DNA of 33,479 nucleotides from Chromatiales bacterium (GCA_028284585.1 JANQRK010000041.1:1-33479); one strand, 5' to 3'. Positions 24,530 through 33,406 are shown, counted from the first letter of the stretch. The notes: generated by a model not told the origin, from the letters alone. Translations and numbers: made by a program.

Positions 24530-26743
24530 TTAGAAAGCACCTTCCAAGCCTTGCATCCGCGCGCGAAAATCTGAAGTCACGCGAGCAACGTCGCCGGGAT
24601 TCACGACCACCCTCGGCGTCAGAATCACGACCAACTCGGTACGCAAGCTGGAATCACTCTGCTGGCCGAACAGCCAACCGACTGCCGGAACGTCCTTCAA
24701 CAAAGGCACTCCGCCCGACGCACCTTCTTTGCGTTCTCGAATCAATCCACCCAGCACAACTGCTTGGCCATCCTGCACCGCCACAGAACTCGAGATTCTG
24801 CGGGTCGTTATCGTAGGCGAGTCCAGGGTCGATGTCTGAGTGGCAGAGACATCACTCACCTCCTGATCTACCACCATCGTGACCAGTCCACCAGGCGTAA
24901 CCCGCGGGGTGACCTCGAGCACGATACCGGTATCGCGGTACTGGATAGTATTGAGTAGGTTGGCAGTCTCCGAGGTGCTCTGTTGCTGCTGGGTGGCAAT
25001 GGGCACCTGGTCACCCACCTGGATACGTGCCGTGCCATTGTCCAAGACCATCACCGAGGGTGACGATAGAACATTTATCAACGAGTCCTCTGCCAAGGCA
25101 CTAAACACCGCACGCACTTCGCCAAGACCGTTGACCACTGTGAAATTGAAGCCCGGAAAGGCACTTCTCCGCCCTGAATCTGTGGCCGAATCAAGGGTTC
25201 CATCCAATTCCGCGTTACCTCGATACTCGCCACTGCCCACGTTGAAAAACCACTGCAGTCCAAACTCGAGATCACCCTTCAGCTGCACCTCAATGATGGT
25301 GGCCTCGATCATCACCTGCAACGGTGGAATGTCCAGTTCGGATAGAGCCTTCAAAATCTTGCGGTACTCACGGGCCGTAGCGGTAATCAAGAGTGAGTTG
25401 CGGGTGTCGTCCGCGACGATCCTGATGCCGCCCTGCGCGACCGCATCTCCACCTGAAGATGAACTCTGCGCAGGGCGCAATAGCTGCGAGGACCCAACGG
25501 CAGAATCAGCTACGTTGTCCGCGCCGTCTGATCCCAGATTGACAGGCCTTTCACCAGGAGCCAGACTCAGCGGGCGGCGGCTACCCACGGTCGTTCGCTC
25601 CCCACCGACGAGGGCGTTCAACAGCTCGGCCAGTGTGGCAGCCTCGCCGCTTTTTACGCGGTACACGAACAACTCGCGCTCGCCTTCACTGGTCGCCTCG
25701 ATACGGTCTAGGCGCTCAATCCATTGCCCGACCGTCTCCAAGTAATCGGGCTGCGGTGTAACCACCAAAAGACCGTTCGCAGACTCCACGACGGCGATGC
25801 GAAACATACCAGCCGCGGAGCTGGCACCCCGTTTCGCCTTCGCTTTGGGTCCACCGGCTTGCAGTGCACTAGACTGGGCTCCGAGAATTGCCTGGAGCTT
25901 GGCCTCGACCTCCGTCGCCTGCGCATTCTGCAACGGAAAAAAGCCGACGGACATGCCCTTGACCCAATCGACATCGAACACCTCGATGGTATCAAGGATG
26001 TGGCTTACCTCCTGGCCGGTCCCGGCAAGGATCAATAGATTTCGCAACGCGTCGACCCGCACGATACTGTTGTCCGGTACGATTGGCCGCAGGATTTCCG
26101 CCATCTCACCGGCAGATATGTAGGCCAGCGGGACTACACGTAGCGAATAGCCCGAGGGTATTGGGGCGCTGCTGCGCCCTAGCTGGGGAGACAACTGGCC
26201 GCGGATCGCCTTGGCCAACGGCATCACCCGGTAGCCATCGTCGCCCTTGACCGCGGCAAAGCCATGCATGCGCAGCAGGGTCTCGAGGGTCGGTAACAAA
26301 TCCTCGCGTCGCAGAGGACGCGTTGTCTGCAAGGTGACGGCGCCCTGAACAGCCGGGTCGAGCACATAGTTGAGCTGCAGCAGGTCACCCAGTACGACCG
26401 TTACCACCTCCTTGAGATCAGCATTCTGAAAATTCAGCGTGATATCGCCGGTTTCCGTCGACTGTGCCGCGACGTCAACTGATATCGGCCCCACGAAGCG
26501 CCCGGTGCCCCGATAGATCTGCGGGTCACGGTCTGTTACAGCGTCTTTGTCGGAACCATCGCCCGCATCTGCCGCGCTAGCCGCGGACGACGGGCCCTGC
26601 GCTCGAGTGGATGCTAAGTCCGGCCATTCGATGACTGGCTTTTTCCGTTCCCAGGCACTGCACCCGCCGAGCAGCAAGATGGACGCCAAGCTAGTCAGAC
26701 AAAGCCAACTGCCAACCGTCCTCTGTTTCTTCCAAGGCATCAT
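24530..26743 (-). CDS. gspD: Type II secretion secretin GspD, lipoprotein form
   Basis: GspD forms the outer-membrane channel of the type II secretion system. The 737-residue protein begins with a lipoprotein leader ending LLLGGC (Cys28, Ser +2). Domains in order: N0 (DITLNFQNADLKEVVTVVLG, about 100-175); N1-N3 KH-like repeats (SLRVVPLAYISAGEMAEIL; FFPLQNAQATEVEAKL; RELFVYRVKSGEAATLAELL, and LLITATAREYRKILKAL); then the secretin barrel (VLSSPSVMVLDNGTARIQVG, PRVTPGGLVTMVVDQEVS, VPLLKDVPAVGWLFG, ELVVILTPRVV). Between N2 and N3 are low-complexity linkers. A lipidated secretin matches XpsD and HxcQ, which can reach the outer membrane without a separate pilotin. It is the last gene of the operon, 80 bp after the GspC/N-like gene. 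Confidence 0.95.
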   Translation of the reverse strand: MMPWKKQRTVGSWLCLTSLASILLLGGCSAWERKKPVIEWPDLASTRAQGPSSAASAADAGDGSDKDAVTDRDPQIYRGTGRFVGPISVDVAAQSTETGDITLNFQNADLKEVVTVVLGDLLQLNYVLDPAVQGAVTLQTTRPLRREDLLPTLETLLRMHGFAAVKGDDGYRVMPLAKAIRGQLSPQLGRSSAPIPSGYSLRVVPLAYISAGEMAEILRPIVPDNSIVRVDALRNLLILAGTGQEVSHILDTIEVFDVDWVKGMSVGFFPLQNAQATEVEAKLQAILGAQSSALQAGGPKAKAKRGASSAAGMFRIAVVESANGLLVVTPQPDYLETVGQWIERLDRIEATSEGERELFVYRVKSGEAATLAELLNALVGGERTTVGSRRPLSLAPGERPVNLGSDGADNVADSAVGSSQLLRPAQSSSSGGDAVAQGGIRIVADDTRNSLLITATAREYRKILKALSELDIPPLQVMIEATIIEVQLKGDLEFGLQWFFNVGSGEYRGNAELDGTLDSATDSGRRSAFPGFNFTVVNGLGEVRAVFSALAEDSLINVLSSPSVMVLDNGTARIQVGDQVPIATQQQQSTSETANLLNTIQYRDTGIVLEVTPRVTPGGLVTMVVDQEVSDVSATQTSTLDSPTITTRRISSSVAVQDGQAVVLGGLIRERKEGASGGVPLLKDVPAVGWLFGQQSDSSLRTELVVILTPRVVVNPGDVARVTSDFRARMQGLEGAF

Positions 26744-26823
26744 CTCGATCCGTTACTCTCAGTGGCGGACTCTGCGCCCGATGCATGCTACCGGAAACCC
26801 CTCACTCAGGGACAACCGGCCGC

Positions 26824-27324
26824 TCATTTCCGATCCTTCGTCACAACCTCTGGGAACGGACGCAGCTCAAATTCTTCACGCCGTTCGTCGCGCAGCAGTA
26901 CCATGCGATCGAATAGAACCGCTTCCACCCGCCAACCTTGATGCTCGTCCCCAGGCGCAAATCGCAGCAGTTCCCCCTCTGGCGTTCGCGCATGTGCATA
27001 GTAATCGTCCTTAACTGCCACGATAGCCGACACCACCAGGCGTGGCCGGTTGGGCGAAACCCTGGCATCACCTGCCTTTTGGGGTTTCTCGATCGGTCGT
27101 CGATCTTTGTTGAATAGCGGCCGTTCGATGACGACGGCGTAGTCACCAACCGGACCCGGGCGTTCGATAGCAGGTAACGGCGCCGTCACGGAATCATCAT
27201 CGGACGTTACGCTGGGCACCTGCAGGAACTCCTCTGCGGCGGCTGCCGGCATCCAGCCGTACCACTGGTAGACCAGCACGGCGCCCAGACCGATTATCAG
27301 AACGCCGAGTATGGAACGCATCAT
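26824..27324 (-). CDS. XpsN/GspC-like type II secretion inner-membrane protein
   Basis: A 166-residue protein with one N-terminal membrane segment (SILGVLIIGLGAVLVYQW) and a periplasmic domain. The domain contains VVIERPLFNKDRRP followed by a small beta-rich region (LVVSAIVAVKDDYYAHARTP, LLRFAPGDEHQGWRVEAVLF) that resembles the homology region of GspC, the contact with the secretin. In Xanthomonas this slot, between xpsM and xpsD, is XpsN, a GspC equivalent. No PDZ or coiled-coil extension is present. Its ATG overlaps the gspM stop as ATGA. Annotation as GspN or GspC is a naming matter; the role is inferred from position and topology. Confidence 0.8.
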   Translation of the reverse strand: MMRSILGVLIIGLGAVLVYQWYGWMPAAAAEEFLQVPSVTSDDDSVTAPLPAIERPGPVGDYAVVIERPLFNKDRRPIEKPQKAGDARVSPNRPRLVVSAIVAVKDDYYAHARTPEGELLRFAPGDEHQGWRVEAVLFDRMVLLRDERREEFELRPFPEVVTKDRK

Positions 27325-27893
27325 TCGACCGACTCAGCACGCAGTGTGTAACCCGCGAGATCAAATTGGACATCCAACTCGGCCAAGCTGCGGCGCCGTG
27401 ATCGCGCGCTGCGAATGATCAAGTTTTCTAGGAACAACGTGGGCTCACCAGACTCGACGCGGTGCACCAGCTTGAGCAGGCTCTCAGTATCGCCACGCAT
27501 CCGTACCTTGTTTACCAGCATCTGCAGCGGTGGCTCAGACGGCGGCGTCGCAATCTGCGAGCTGATCAGCGCACCACCAGCACCTTCGACTAACCCTTTG
27601 GTCAGTTGTTGCAGGTTCGCACCCGCCAAGCCCAGGGTCTGGCCTTGAATGTAAGAGCCCCGCGGATTGCTCCGCGCCTGCAGCTCGGTCAGCGCCTGCT
27701 GAATGGCCGGCCGCTTGGCAAGGCGGCTCTCGAAACGAACCAATTGTTCGGCATAATTCGTAGCTGCCTCCTGATAAGCATCCCACTTTGCATACCAGGG
27801 GAGTGCGATCGACGCGATCACCACCAACGCCAGGCCAAGCGTGAAGGCTAGCGGCCCCAGGCAACTGTCAGTTCCTTCGGCGCGGGCGCTCAC
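27321..27893 (-). CDS. gspM: Type II secretion protein GspM
   Basis: A 190-residue bitopic inner-membrane protein. There is a short cytoplasmic N-terminus, one membrane segment (about residues 13-33, LGPLAFTLGLALVVIASIAL) and a periplasmic part with an amphipathic helix and a ferredoxin-like domain (LQMLVNKVRMRGDTESLLKL, FLENLIIRSA, LDVQFDLAGY). This fits the short GspM/T2SSM_b type, which pairs with GspL in the assembly platform. The start is GTG 27893, overlapping the gspL stop by 4 bp (GTGA), and the stop overlaps the next ATG, so translation is coupled on both sides. Confidence 0.85.
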   Translation of the reverse strand: MSARAEGTDSCLGPLAFTLGLALVVIASIALPWYAKWDAYQEAATNYAEQLVRFESRLAKRPAIQQALTELQARSNPRGSYIQGQTLGLAGANLQQLTKGLVEGAGGALISSQIATPPSEPPLQMLVNKVRMRGDTESLLKLVHRVESGEPTLFLENLIIRSARSRRRSLAELDVQFDLAGYTLRAESVE

Positions 27894-28963
27894 TGTCGTT
27901 CCCTGGGGGTTAGGGTCATGACAATGGAGAAACGTTCCCGCGTGGCATCACGCGCCTTAGTCAATGGGGCGCGAAAAGCAACTGACTCGAAGTGTGGTGA
28001 TTGCTCGAGCAATTCAATCAGCAAGGTTGCCCTGGCGGATTCACCCTGCAGTTCAACATCGCCACCGCGTATCGCGAGCTGCTGCAGCCAGGTGTCATCT
28101 GGGAGGTCTTCGGTCAACGCTCGCAACAGTTCCACGGTTGGCACGCGTTCTTGTTGACGCAAGCGCACGAAATTGGTCAAGGCCGCTGCCTCGTCGAGCT
28201 GCCTCTGCAGGCGAGTCACCGTACCGGCCTGCTCGCGCGCCTGTTGCAGACGTCCATCGAGTTCTAGCACTACGGAGCGCGCCTGCCACAGCGGTGTCGA
28301 TAACGCTGCGATGGCCAATGTGCCGAATAAGCCCAGCGCCCACCAGGTGCCAATCGGCGTCGAACGGGTCCCGCTCGATGTCGCTCCACGCAGTAGGTTG
28401 GCCTCCTCCCACAGGCCCGGCGCATCTACCGTCCAGGCAGGGTGGCCCGACGCCTCGAGCTGAGCCAATGGTGCTTCGATGGCCGTTTTACGCGCTACCG
28501 CCAGCTCTATGTCGATCTGTCCTTTGTCGGCCTGCCGGCCGATGACCCGGCAGTCGAACAGCACCTCTTGTTCGACGAACGGCGTCAGTCGGTCCATCTC
28601 GAACTGCAACACCCGGCGAAGATTGGCGGCGGCCGCCGATGGTAGAGTTACCGAACGTGTAAACACCGCGGCACACGGCAACCGCAAGATCAAAGGCTTA
28701 CGCCGCTGCCTACCGCTTAACCAGCGTGACAAGGGAGCATCTTGTAGCGAGGGCCAAAGTGCGAGCTCCTCGACGGTATCGGCATCATGCAACTGCAGCG
28801 CGAATCCGCCTTCGACAATCGCCAGGACATACCGGCCGGACGGACCAAAGCTGTCGCGTAGACGGCGTGGTAGGCAGCGCTTCAGTCCGTCGAACCACCA
28901 ATTAAGGAATCCCCGCCAATCAGGAAGTGTCAAAGAACTGCGGGCCTGATTACGCTCGGCCAT
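27890..28963 (-). CDS. gspL: Type II secretion protein GspL, PilM/PilN-like form
   Basis: GspL links the cytoplasmic ATPase GspE to the inner-membrane platform. The 357-residue protein has a cytoplasmic actin-like half (about 1-200, with SVTLPSAAAANLRRVLQFEM and DRLTPF), a membrane segment about 205-226 (GTWWALGLFGTLAIAALSTP), a coiled coil about 230-265 and a periplasmic PilN-like domain (VPTVELLRALTEDLPDDTWL then QQLAIRGGDVELQG). The order and sequence style match XpsL-type proteins. It starts at ATG 28963, 3 bp after the gspK stop, and overlaps gspM by 4 bp. Confidence 0.88.
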   Translation of the reverse strand: MAERNQARSSLTLPDWRGFLNWWFDGLKRCLPRRLRDSFGPSGRYVLAIVEGGFALQLHDADTVEELALWPSLQDAPLSRWLSGRQRRKPLILRLPCAAVFTRSVTLPSAAAANLRRVLQFEMDRLTPFVEQEVLFDCRVIGRQADKGQIDIELAVARKTAIEAPLAQLEASGHPAWTVDAPGLWEEANLLRGATSSGTRSTPIGTWWALGLFGTLAIAALSTPLWQARSVVLELDGRLQQAREQAGTVTRLQRQLDEAAALTNFVRLRQQERVPTVELLRALTEDLPDDTWLQQLAIRGGDVELQGESARATLLIELLEQSPHFESVAFRAPLTKARDATRERFSIVMTLTPRERQ

Positions 28964-28966
28964 GGC

Positions 28967-29884
28967 TCAGCCTGCCGGCCCGTCATGGGCTGTTTGCCGC
29001 GCGAATTTCACCCCAGCCTCATGCCATTTGACGATCCGAAAGCCCCTGCGGTCTCGATTATCCAGGACCACTGTGGCCTGTGCCACATAAGGCGTCTCCA
29101 ACGATACCACCTCGACATGTATCCGTAGGCCATCGCGTGCGCCCTGGGTTGCACCTCCACCAAAAAAGACCCCGCCGCGCGTGGCAACTGATGATGGGTG
29201 GGCGCGCCGACGCACCTTGTCACCCGAACCGATCAGGCCGGAGCTCAACCAGCTACGCACCGCAGGCGGCGACGCCAGCAGATTGACTTGGGCACGCCCT
29301 GAATCAACGGTCAGCATTTCGCGCAGCTTGAGATACAGATCCGCGGTCACGCCCGGCACCAGGCGCAGCTCGGCCAGGTCACGAAACGGGCCATTGACCG
29401 GCCCATAACCCAGCCCAAGCTCCCGATACTGCCGCTCCTCGGCACCCTGCAGGCGTCGTACATCGTCTTTGTCCTTCCAGTCTTCGATCGCATCGGTCAA
29501 CGCGCTAGACGCCTTGTTGTCAATCCCAACCGCCACCAGGGCCTTACCAATCAACTGCACGTCGGCACGATTTAGATCGACCAAGCCCTGCTCCTCATAG
29601 ACCGCCACGCTCAAACGATGTTCACCGAATTGGAACGGCCGCAAATTCCCGTCGGCTTGCCACGCATGCTCTACGTCCTTGAGTTGAAGCATGAGCACCG
29701 CATAGCTGATGCCGGCATTGGCAAGCTGCCGGGCTTGTACTTGTCGCTGCAGGCTGCGGTTGAGATCGATCTCGGCACGCTGCGTCACCGTGACCGAGGC
29801 GGCAATGGTGGTCAACAACACCAACGCCCACAACACCACAACGAGTGCGACGCCAGATTGAGCTTGCTTGCTGGGCCTAACCAC
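28967..29884 (-). CDS. gspK: Type II secretion minor pseudopilin GspK
   Basis: GspK caps the pseudopilus tip with GspI and GspJ. After a short leader ending QSG the mature protein starts VALVVVLWALVLLTTIAASV, without the Glu5 found in other pseudopilins; that absence is normal for GspK. The large alpha-helical domain follows (GLVDLNRADVQLIGKAL, then DAIEDWKDKDDVRR and the two-turn PVNGPFRDLAELRLVPGV). GTG 29884 is chosen because it gives a leader of 11 residues and 305 residues overall; an in-frame TTG at 29917 would give an unusually long leader of 22. It overlaps the gspJ stop by 8 bp. Confidence 0.9.
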   Translation of the reverse strand: MVRPSKQAQSGVALVVVLWALVLLTTIAASVTVTQRAEIDLNRSLQRQVQARQLANAGISYAVLMLQLKDVEHAWQADGNLRPFQFGEHRLSVAVYEEQGLVDLNRADVQLIGKALVAVGIDNKASSALTDAIEDWKDKDDVRRLQGAEERQYRELGLGYGPVNGPFRDLAELRLVPGVTADLYLKLREMLTVDSGRAQVNLLASPPAVRSWLSSGLIGSGDKVRRRAHPSSVATRGGVFFGGGATQGARDGLRIHVEVVSLETPYVAQATVVLDNRDRRGFRIVKWHEAGVKFARQTAHDGPAG

Positions 29885-30614
29885 GAAACCGAAAACCCGG
29901 TTCAGGTAGTTCGACAATGGTATCTGGCCAATCCTCGCCCACTGGGCGCAGACGGATCCTCAGCAACCGCGGGAAGGATCTCACGCCGGCCCATTGATCG
30001 AGCCACTCAGGAGGCCTACCCTTCTGTGTCGCGCCGAAGTAGGTGATCTCCAAACCCTCTAAACGTTCGATAAGCACATGTCGTCCGTAGACGGCCGTAT
30101 CGGGCAGCTCTGCCGACCAAGCCGGTGTCGCCACCATCGGCATCCAGGCCGGCGCACCGCCGGTATCGCCATCCAACACTTGCGGATGGTAGAACCAACG
30201 CTCGAAAATCAATTGCCGTCGATCAGATACCTCGACCGCGCTCAGGCGCATGATGCTCAAGCCACCGTAGCCGACATAAGCCGGCAAGGGAGCGACCCAT
30301 TCGAGCATTTGCTGATTTCCCCAAAACAGCGGTGCCTCTCCATCCGGCAGTTTGTGCGTCACACCGCGCGCCATGGAGAGTTGGCGCCGAATGAATTCGG
30401 CGGCTAAACGAACCTCGCCGATTCGCTCGCTCTTGCCGTCTACCACTTCCCAGGTGCGTTTGCTCAAGTAAAGTCCGCCGGTCAGCAACACCATGATCAA
30501 GGCCACCAAGGTCATCGCAACAAGCAGCTCGATTAGCGTGAATCCAGCATCGCTACGCGCTGGCCGCGACTCGGTTCCCATCGGCTGAGCGCACCCTAGT
30601 AACCGGGCCTTCAT
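29877..30614 (-). CDS. gspJ: Type II secretion minor pseudopilin GspJ
   Basis: A 245-residue prepilin-like protein. The type 3 leader ends ARSDAG before FTLIELLVAMTLVALIMVLL, with Glu5 present. The globular part has family segments TWEVVDGKSERIGEVRLAAE and FIRRQLSMARG, and a C-terminal region on RIRLRPVGEDWPDTIVELPE. ATG 30614 overlaps the gspI stop as ATGA and has GAGGAAG upstream, so it is preferred over the longer open frame; ATG 30581 would give a more standard leader of about 12 residues and remains possible. Confidence 0.9.
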   Translation of the reverse strand: MKARLLGCAQPMGTESRPARSDAGFTLIELLVAMTLVALIMVLLTGGLYLSKRTWEVVDGKSERIGEVRLAAEFIRRQLSMARGVTHKLPDGEAPLFWGNQQMLEWVAPLPAYVGYGGLSIMRLSAVEVSDRRQLIFERWFYHPQVLDGDTGGAPAWMPMVATPAWSAELPDTAVYGRHVLIERLEGLEITYFGATQKGRPPEWLDQWAGVRSFPRLLRIRLRPVGEDWPDTIVELPEPGFRFRG

Positions 30615-30991
30615 CGCTTCCTCGTCAAACGGATCGTTTCGAGATTCACACTGCGCTGCTGGCCCGACGCATCCCATTGCACCTCCACGCTGACTACATA
30701 AGGGGTCAGCTCGGATGGCCCGGCATGGTCCAGTTCTAGCGGCGCACTATTCAGCGACCAACGAAACCGACCATTATGGGCCTCGCCAGCGGTCGGTTCA
30801 GAGGGAGAGGTCAAATGGCCAAAGGACACGAGCTTGGATTCGGCCAGCGCCAGCGCCTTGCTGTAGTCAGCACTGATCGCAGCATTGCGACTGCTATGGG
30901 AAAAGGTTTGCATCAGCACACCAAGCGACAACGCAAGTACCGCGAATGCGACCAGCACCTCCAGTAAGGAAAATCCTTTCTGGCGTTGCAT
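30611..30991 (-). CDS. gspI: Type II secretion minor pseudopilin GspI
   Basis: A 126-residue prepilin-like protein, MQRQKG before FSLLEVLVAFAVLALSLGVL, with Glu5. A typical GspI body follows (YSKALALAESKLVSFG, FRWSLNSAP, PYVVSVEVQWD). ATG 30991 gives the ideal six-residue leader and lies 4 bp after the gspH stop; an upstream in-frame TTG at 31003 is the alternative. The stop overlaps gspJ by 4 bp. Confidence 0.9.
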   Translation of the reverse strand: MQRQKGFSLLEVLVAFAVLALSLGVLMQTFSHSSRNAAISADYSKALALAESKLVSFGHLTSPSEPTAGEAHNGRFRWSLNSAPLELDHAGPSELTPYVVSVEVQWDASGQQRSVNLETIRLTRKR

Positions 30992-30995
30992 CCGT

Positions 30996-31478
30996 TCAGT
31001 CAAGCACGCTGACCTTGCCGGTCAACCAATCGACATCGACCTGATAACGGCTACCAGCCCGCGCCATCTGGATGCGCCCGCCGGTAGAGCTACCATCGGG
31101 AAAAAAAACCACCATCGCCTGGTCGGAGTCGAGCCTCTGTGACTCCGCCACAATGAGCTCGAGATCAATCTCAGCAGGCACATCGACGGGCCGTGACCGC
31201 CACGGCATGCGCAGCTGGCGCGCCGCGAGGTCGATCGTCAGACGCTTTGGGCTGGCGTCGCTTATCGCGCGACTACGCGTCTGTCGCAGGGCAGCCGCCA
31301 ACTCACGCGCCGCCCCCTTAAGCTGTACTCCAGGGATAGCACTGGCGATCAACGGCGGGGTTACCGCGAACAGTAGGGCCGCAATCGCCAACACGACCAG
31401 CAGTTCCAGCAACGTGAAACCGCGCACCAGTCGCCAACCGCAGGACTTACTCCCAGCTAACCACGTCGCTCGCCTCAC
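30996..31478 (-). CDS. gspH: Type II secretion minor pseudopilin GspH
   Basis: A prepilin-like protein of about 160 residues, with leader ending WRLVRG before FTLLELLVVLAIAALLFAVT and Glu5 present. The GspH body has LAAALRQTRSRAISDASPKR and the C-terminal VVFFPDGSSTGGRIQMA, typical of the H pseudopilin. There is no ATG near the leader. GTG 31478 is chosen because GAGAAGG precedes it by about eight bases; it lies inside the 3' end of gspG (32-bp overlap). The much longer open frame upstream only mirrors gspG. Confidence 0.85.
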   Translation of the reverse strand: MRRATWLAGSKSCGWRLVRGFTLLELLVVLAIAALLFAVTPPLIASAIPGVQLKGAARELAAALRQTRSRAISDASPKRLTIDLAARQLRMPWRSRPVDVPAEIDLELIVAESQRLDSDQAMVVFFPDGSSTGGRIQMARAGSRYQVDVDWLTGKVSVLD

Positions 31479-31872
31479 CCTCGCCACCTTCTCGGTTGTC
31501 GGCACCGAGCGAGAAGAGATCATAGGGGCCATTTTCGCCAGGAAAACGATACTGGTAGTCGTTGCCCCAAGGGTCCTGCGGCACGACCTTCTTCTTGAGA
31601 TAAGGGCCACTCCACTTCTTGATCCCATCGACATCATTCACTAATGCCTGAAGTCCTTCGTTGGTCGAGGGATAGCGGCCAACATCAAGACTGAAAAGGT
31701 CCAGTCCAGCACCCAGATCCTCAATCTGCAGCTTCGCAGTCTTGGTCTTGGAATCACTCAGCGCATCCATCACCCGTGGACCGACGAGCCCGGCTAAAAG
31801 TGTGAGTATCGCCAATACCACTAGCAATTCGATAAGCGTGAAGCCTGCGCGTGTTCGTAACCTGTGTCGCAT
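31447..31872 (-). CDS. gspG: Type II secretion major pseudopilin GspG
   Basis: GspG is the main pseudopilus subunit, cleaved and methylated by GspO/PilD. The 141-residue protein has the leader MRHRLRTRAG before FTLIELLVVLAILTLLAGLV with Glu5. A long helix follows (KLQIEDLGAGLDLFSLDVGR), then YPSTNEGLQALV and the calcium-binding C-terminal region (DPWGNDYQYRFPGENGPYDL, LGADNREGGEGEASDV). The start ATG 31872 has GAAGG upstream. A 175-bp gap with a hairpin separates it from gspF, so extra transcription or processing there is possible. Confidence 0.95.
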   Translation of the reverse strand: MRHRLRTRAGFTLIELLVVLAILTLLAGLVGPRVMDALSDSKTKTAKLQIEDLGAGLDLFSLDVGRYPSTNEGLQALVNDVDGIKKWSGPYLKKKVVPQDPWGNDYQYRFPGENGPYDLFSLGADNREGGEGEASDVVSWE

Positions 31873-31985
31873 TTTAAGAAACCTTCAATCGAAAAAATTA
31901 ATTATTGGCGCAAGGCGACAGCATGCGCGGGCGGCTCGGTGTCGGATGCCATGCGAACTCGGCTGAACCCAACCAAGTGATGATC

Positions 31986-32005
31986 GCCATGCCCAGTAGC
32001 ATGGC
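31986..32005 (-). other. Hairpin in the gspF-gspG gap
   Basis: GCCATGC (31986-31992) and GCATGGC (31999-32005) form a perfect 7-bp stem with a six-base loop, without a T-tract. The gap is the longest inside the operon and precedes the most abundant subunit, so an RNA processing or stability role is conceivable. Confidence 0.35.
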
Positions 32006-32047
32006 CGAATCCCTCCAGCGGGTGCGCGAAGGATGGCTTCATCATCA

Positions 32048-33262
32048 TCAGAATGCAAGCTGGTTGGCCTCTAGGATGGCAACCAGAATCGAAACGATGA
32101 TTCCGGCCACAATGACACCCAGACCGACGATGAGTGCCGGCTCGAGCAGTGTCAGCAGCCGCTGTACACTGGTGGCGACTTCCCGGTCATACACCTCGGC
32201 GACCTTGGCGAGCATGCGGTCGAGCTGGCCGGATTCCTCGCCGACCTTGATCATCTGCAGCGACAGGTCCGGCAGTACACCGTCGTGAATCAGCGGATCG
32301 GAAAGCCCCTTACCGCGTTTGAGATTCTGCGCCGCCTGATCGATGGTCTCGGCGACCCGGCGATTCTCGACGACATCCTTGACCAGGTTGAGTGCGCCCA
32401 ACAACGGTAGGCCATTCTCCAAGAGAGTCGACAGGGTGCGCGCAAACCTGGCCGTTTCTACCTTGACCAGCAGGCTACCAAACAATGGCAGACGCAGTAG
32501 CCGCCGATCCCACCACTCACGCACCCTAGGGCGCTGCAGTGCCGTTTGAATCGACGCCGCCAAGAGGGCGATCAGTGCGACACCGGCCCACCAGTAGGCA
32601 CGAAATAGCTCACCGGAGGCGACCACGATCTGGGTAGGTAACGGCAGTGCCTCGCCCATATCGGCAAACATTTGGCTGAACTGCGGAACCACGAAGGCCA
32701 CCAACAAAACGATCGAAAGGATTGCCACAGTCACCAAGATCAGCGGATAGGTTAAAGCAGAGCGTACCTGGTTACGCAGGTCCGCAGACCGCTCCAGATA
32801 GTCTGCCACGCGCTCGAGAACCGATTCCAGCACGCCACCCGCCTCGCCGGCACGCACCATGTTGATGTACAGCCGCGAGAACGTCTGGCCCTCGGCCTCG
32901 AGCGCGCCAGCGAAGGTGCCGCCGGCCTGGATGTGTTCGCGCAGCGCCGCCAACAGACCGCGCACTGATTCATCACGGGTCAGGTCATGCAGCACCTGTA
33001 GGGCCCGGTCGAGTGTGAGACCGGCGCCCAACAGCGTGGCAAGTTCGCGCGTGAGCAATGCAATCTGCTCTGCACGCACGCGCTTACCGCGCCGCCCCAC
33101 ACGCATATTCAGCATGTGACGCAAGCCGCCAGCCGGCCGGATATCGATCGGGATCACGCCCTCGGCCTGCAGTTGACGGACTAGCGCTGTCTCGTCCGGT
33201 GCATCGCGCTCACCCTCGAGGCTCTCGCCGTTGGACCGAACCGCCTTGAAGCTGAAGATCAC
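32048..33262 (-). CDS. gspF: Type II secretion inner-membrane protein GspF
   Basis: GspF is the polytopic platform protein that works with GspE and GspL. The 404-residue length is standard. It has two T2SSF domains, the first with LLTRELATLLGAGLTLDRAL and FSRLYINMVRAGEAGGVLES and the second with VETARFARTLSTLLENGLPL and LSLQMIKVGEESGQLDRMLA. Three membrane segments are at about 170-195 (LILVTVAILSIVLLVAFVV), 220-240 and 375-395 (ALIVGLGVIVAGIIVSILVA). The start is GTG 33262. Upstream lies repeat copy 2 rather than the gspE expected next in an xps-type operon, so gspE probably lies just beyond the window. Confidence 0.95.
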   Translation of the reverse strand: MIFSFKAVRSNGESLEGERDAPDETALVRQLQAEGVIPIDIRPAGGLRHMLNMRVGRRGKRVRAEQIALLTRELATLLGAGLTLDRALQVLHDLTRDESVRGLLAALREHIQAGGTFAGALEAEGQTFSRLYINMVRAGEAGGVLESVLERVADYLERSADLRNQVRSALTYPLILVTVAILSIVLLVAFVVPQFSQMFADMGEALPLPTQIVVASGELFRAYWWAGVALIALLAASIQTALQRPRVREWWDRRLLRLPLFGSLLVKVETARFARTLSTLLENGLPLLGALNLVKDVVENRRVAETIDQAAQNLKRGKGLSDPLIHDGVLPDLSLQMIKVGEESGQLDRMLAKVAEVYDREVATSVQRLLTLLEPALIVGLGVIVAGIIVSILVAILEANQLAF

Positions 33263-33290
33263 CTAGGGCCTGTTCACACAAGGTTAGAGG

Positions 33291-33406
33291 CAGCGACGGC
33301 GGCCGTTTTTCTGACCAACAAGGCGCTGTGAGCGCGGTGTGCCCACCGCACAGGAGCGAGCAGCAACGCCGTTGGACGAGAAAACGGCCCCGTCCCTTCG
33401 GGTTGC
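33291..33406 (+). repeat. 116-bp structured dispersed repeat, copy 2
   Basis: This is the partner of 3236-3351: same length and orientation, about 79% identity by hand alignment, with the first 20 and last 26 bases identical. The outer 14-bp stem with a bulged C is the same. The inner hairpin is TGTGC-CCACC-GCACA at 33338-33352; relative to copy 1 one A-T pair has become G-C, so pairing is kept. It lies just upstream of gspF, at the expected gspE-gspF boundary. Confidence 0.75.
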
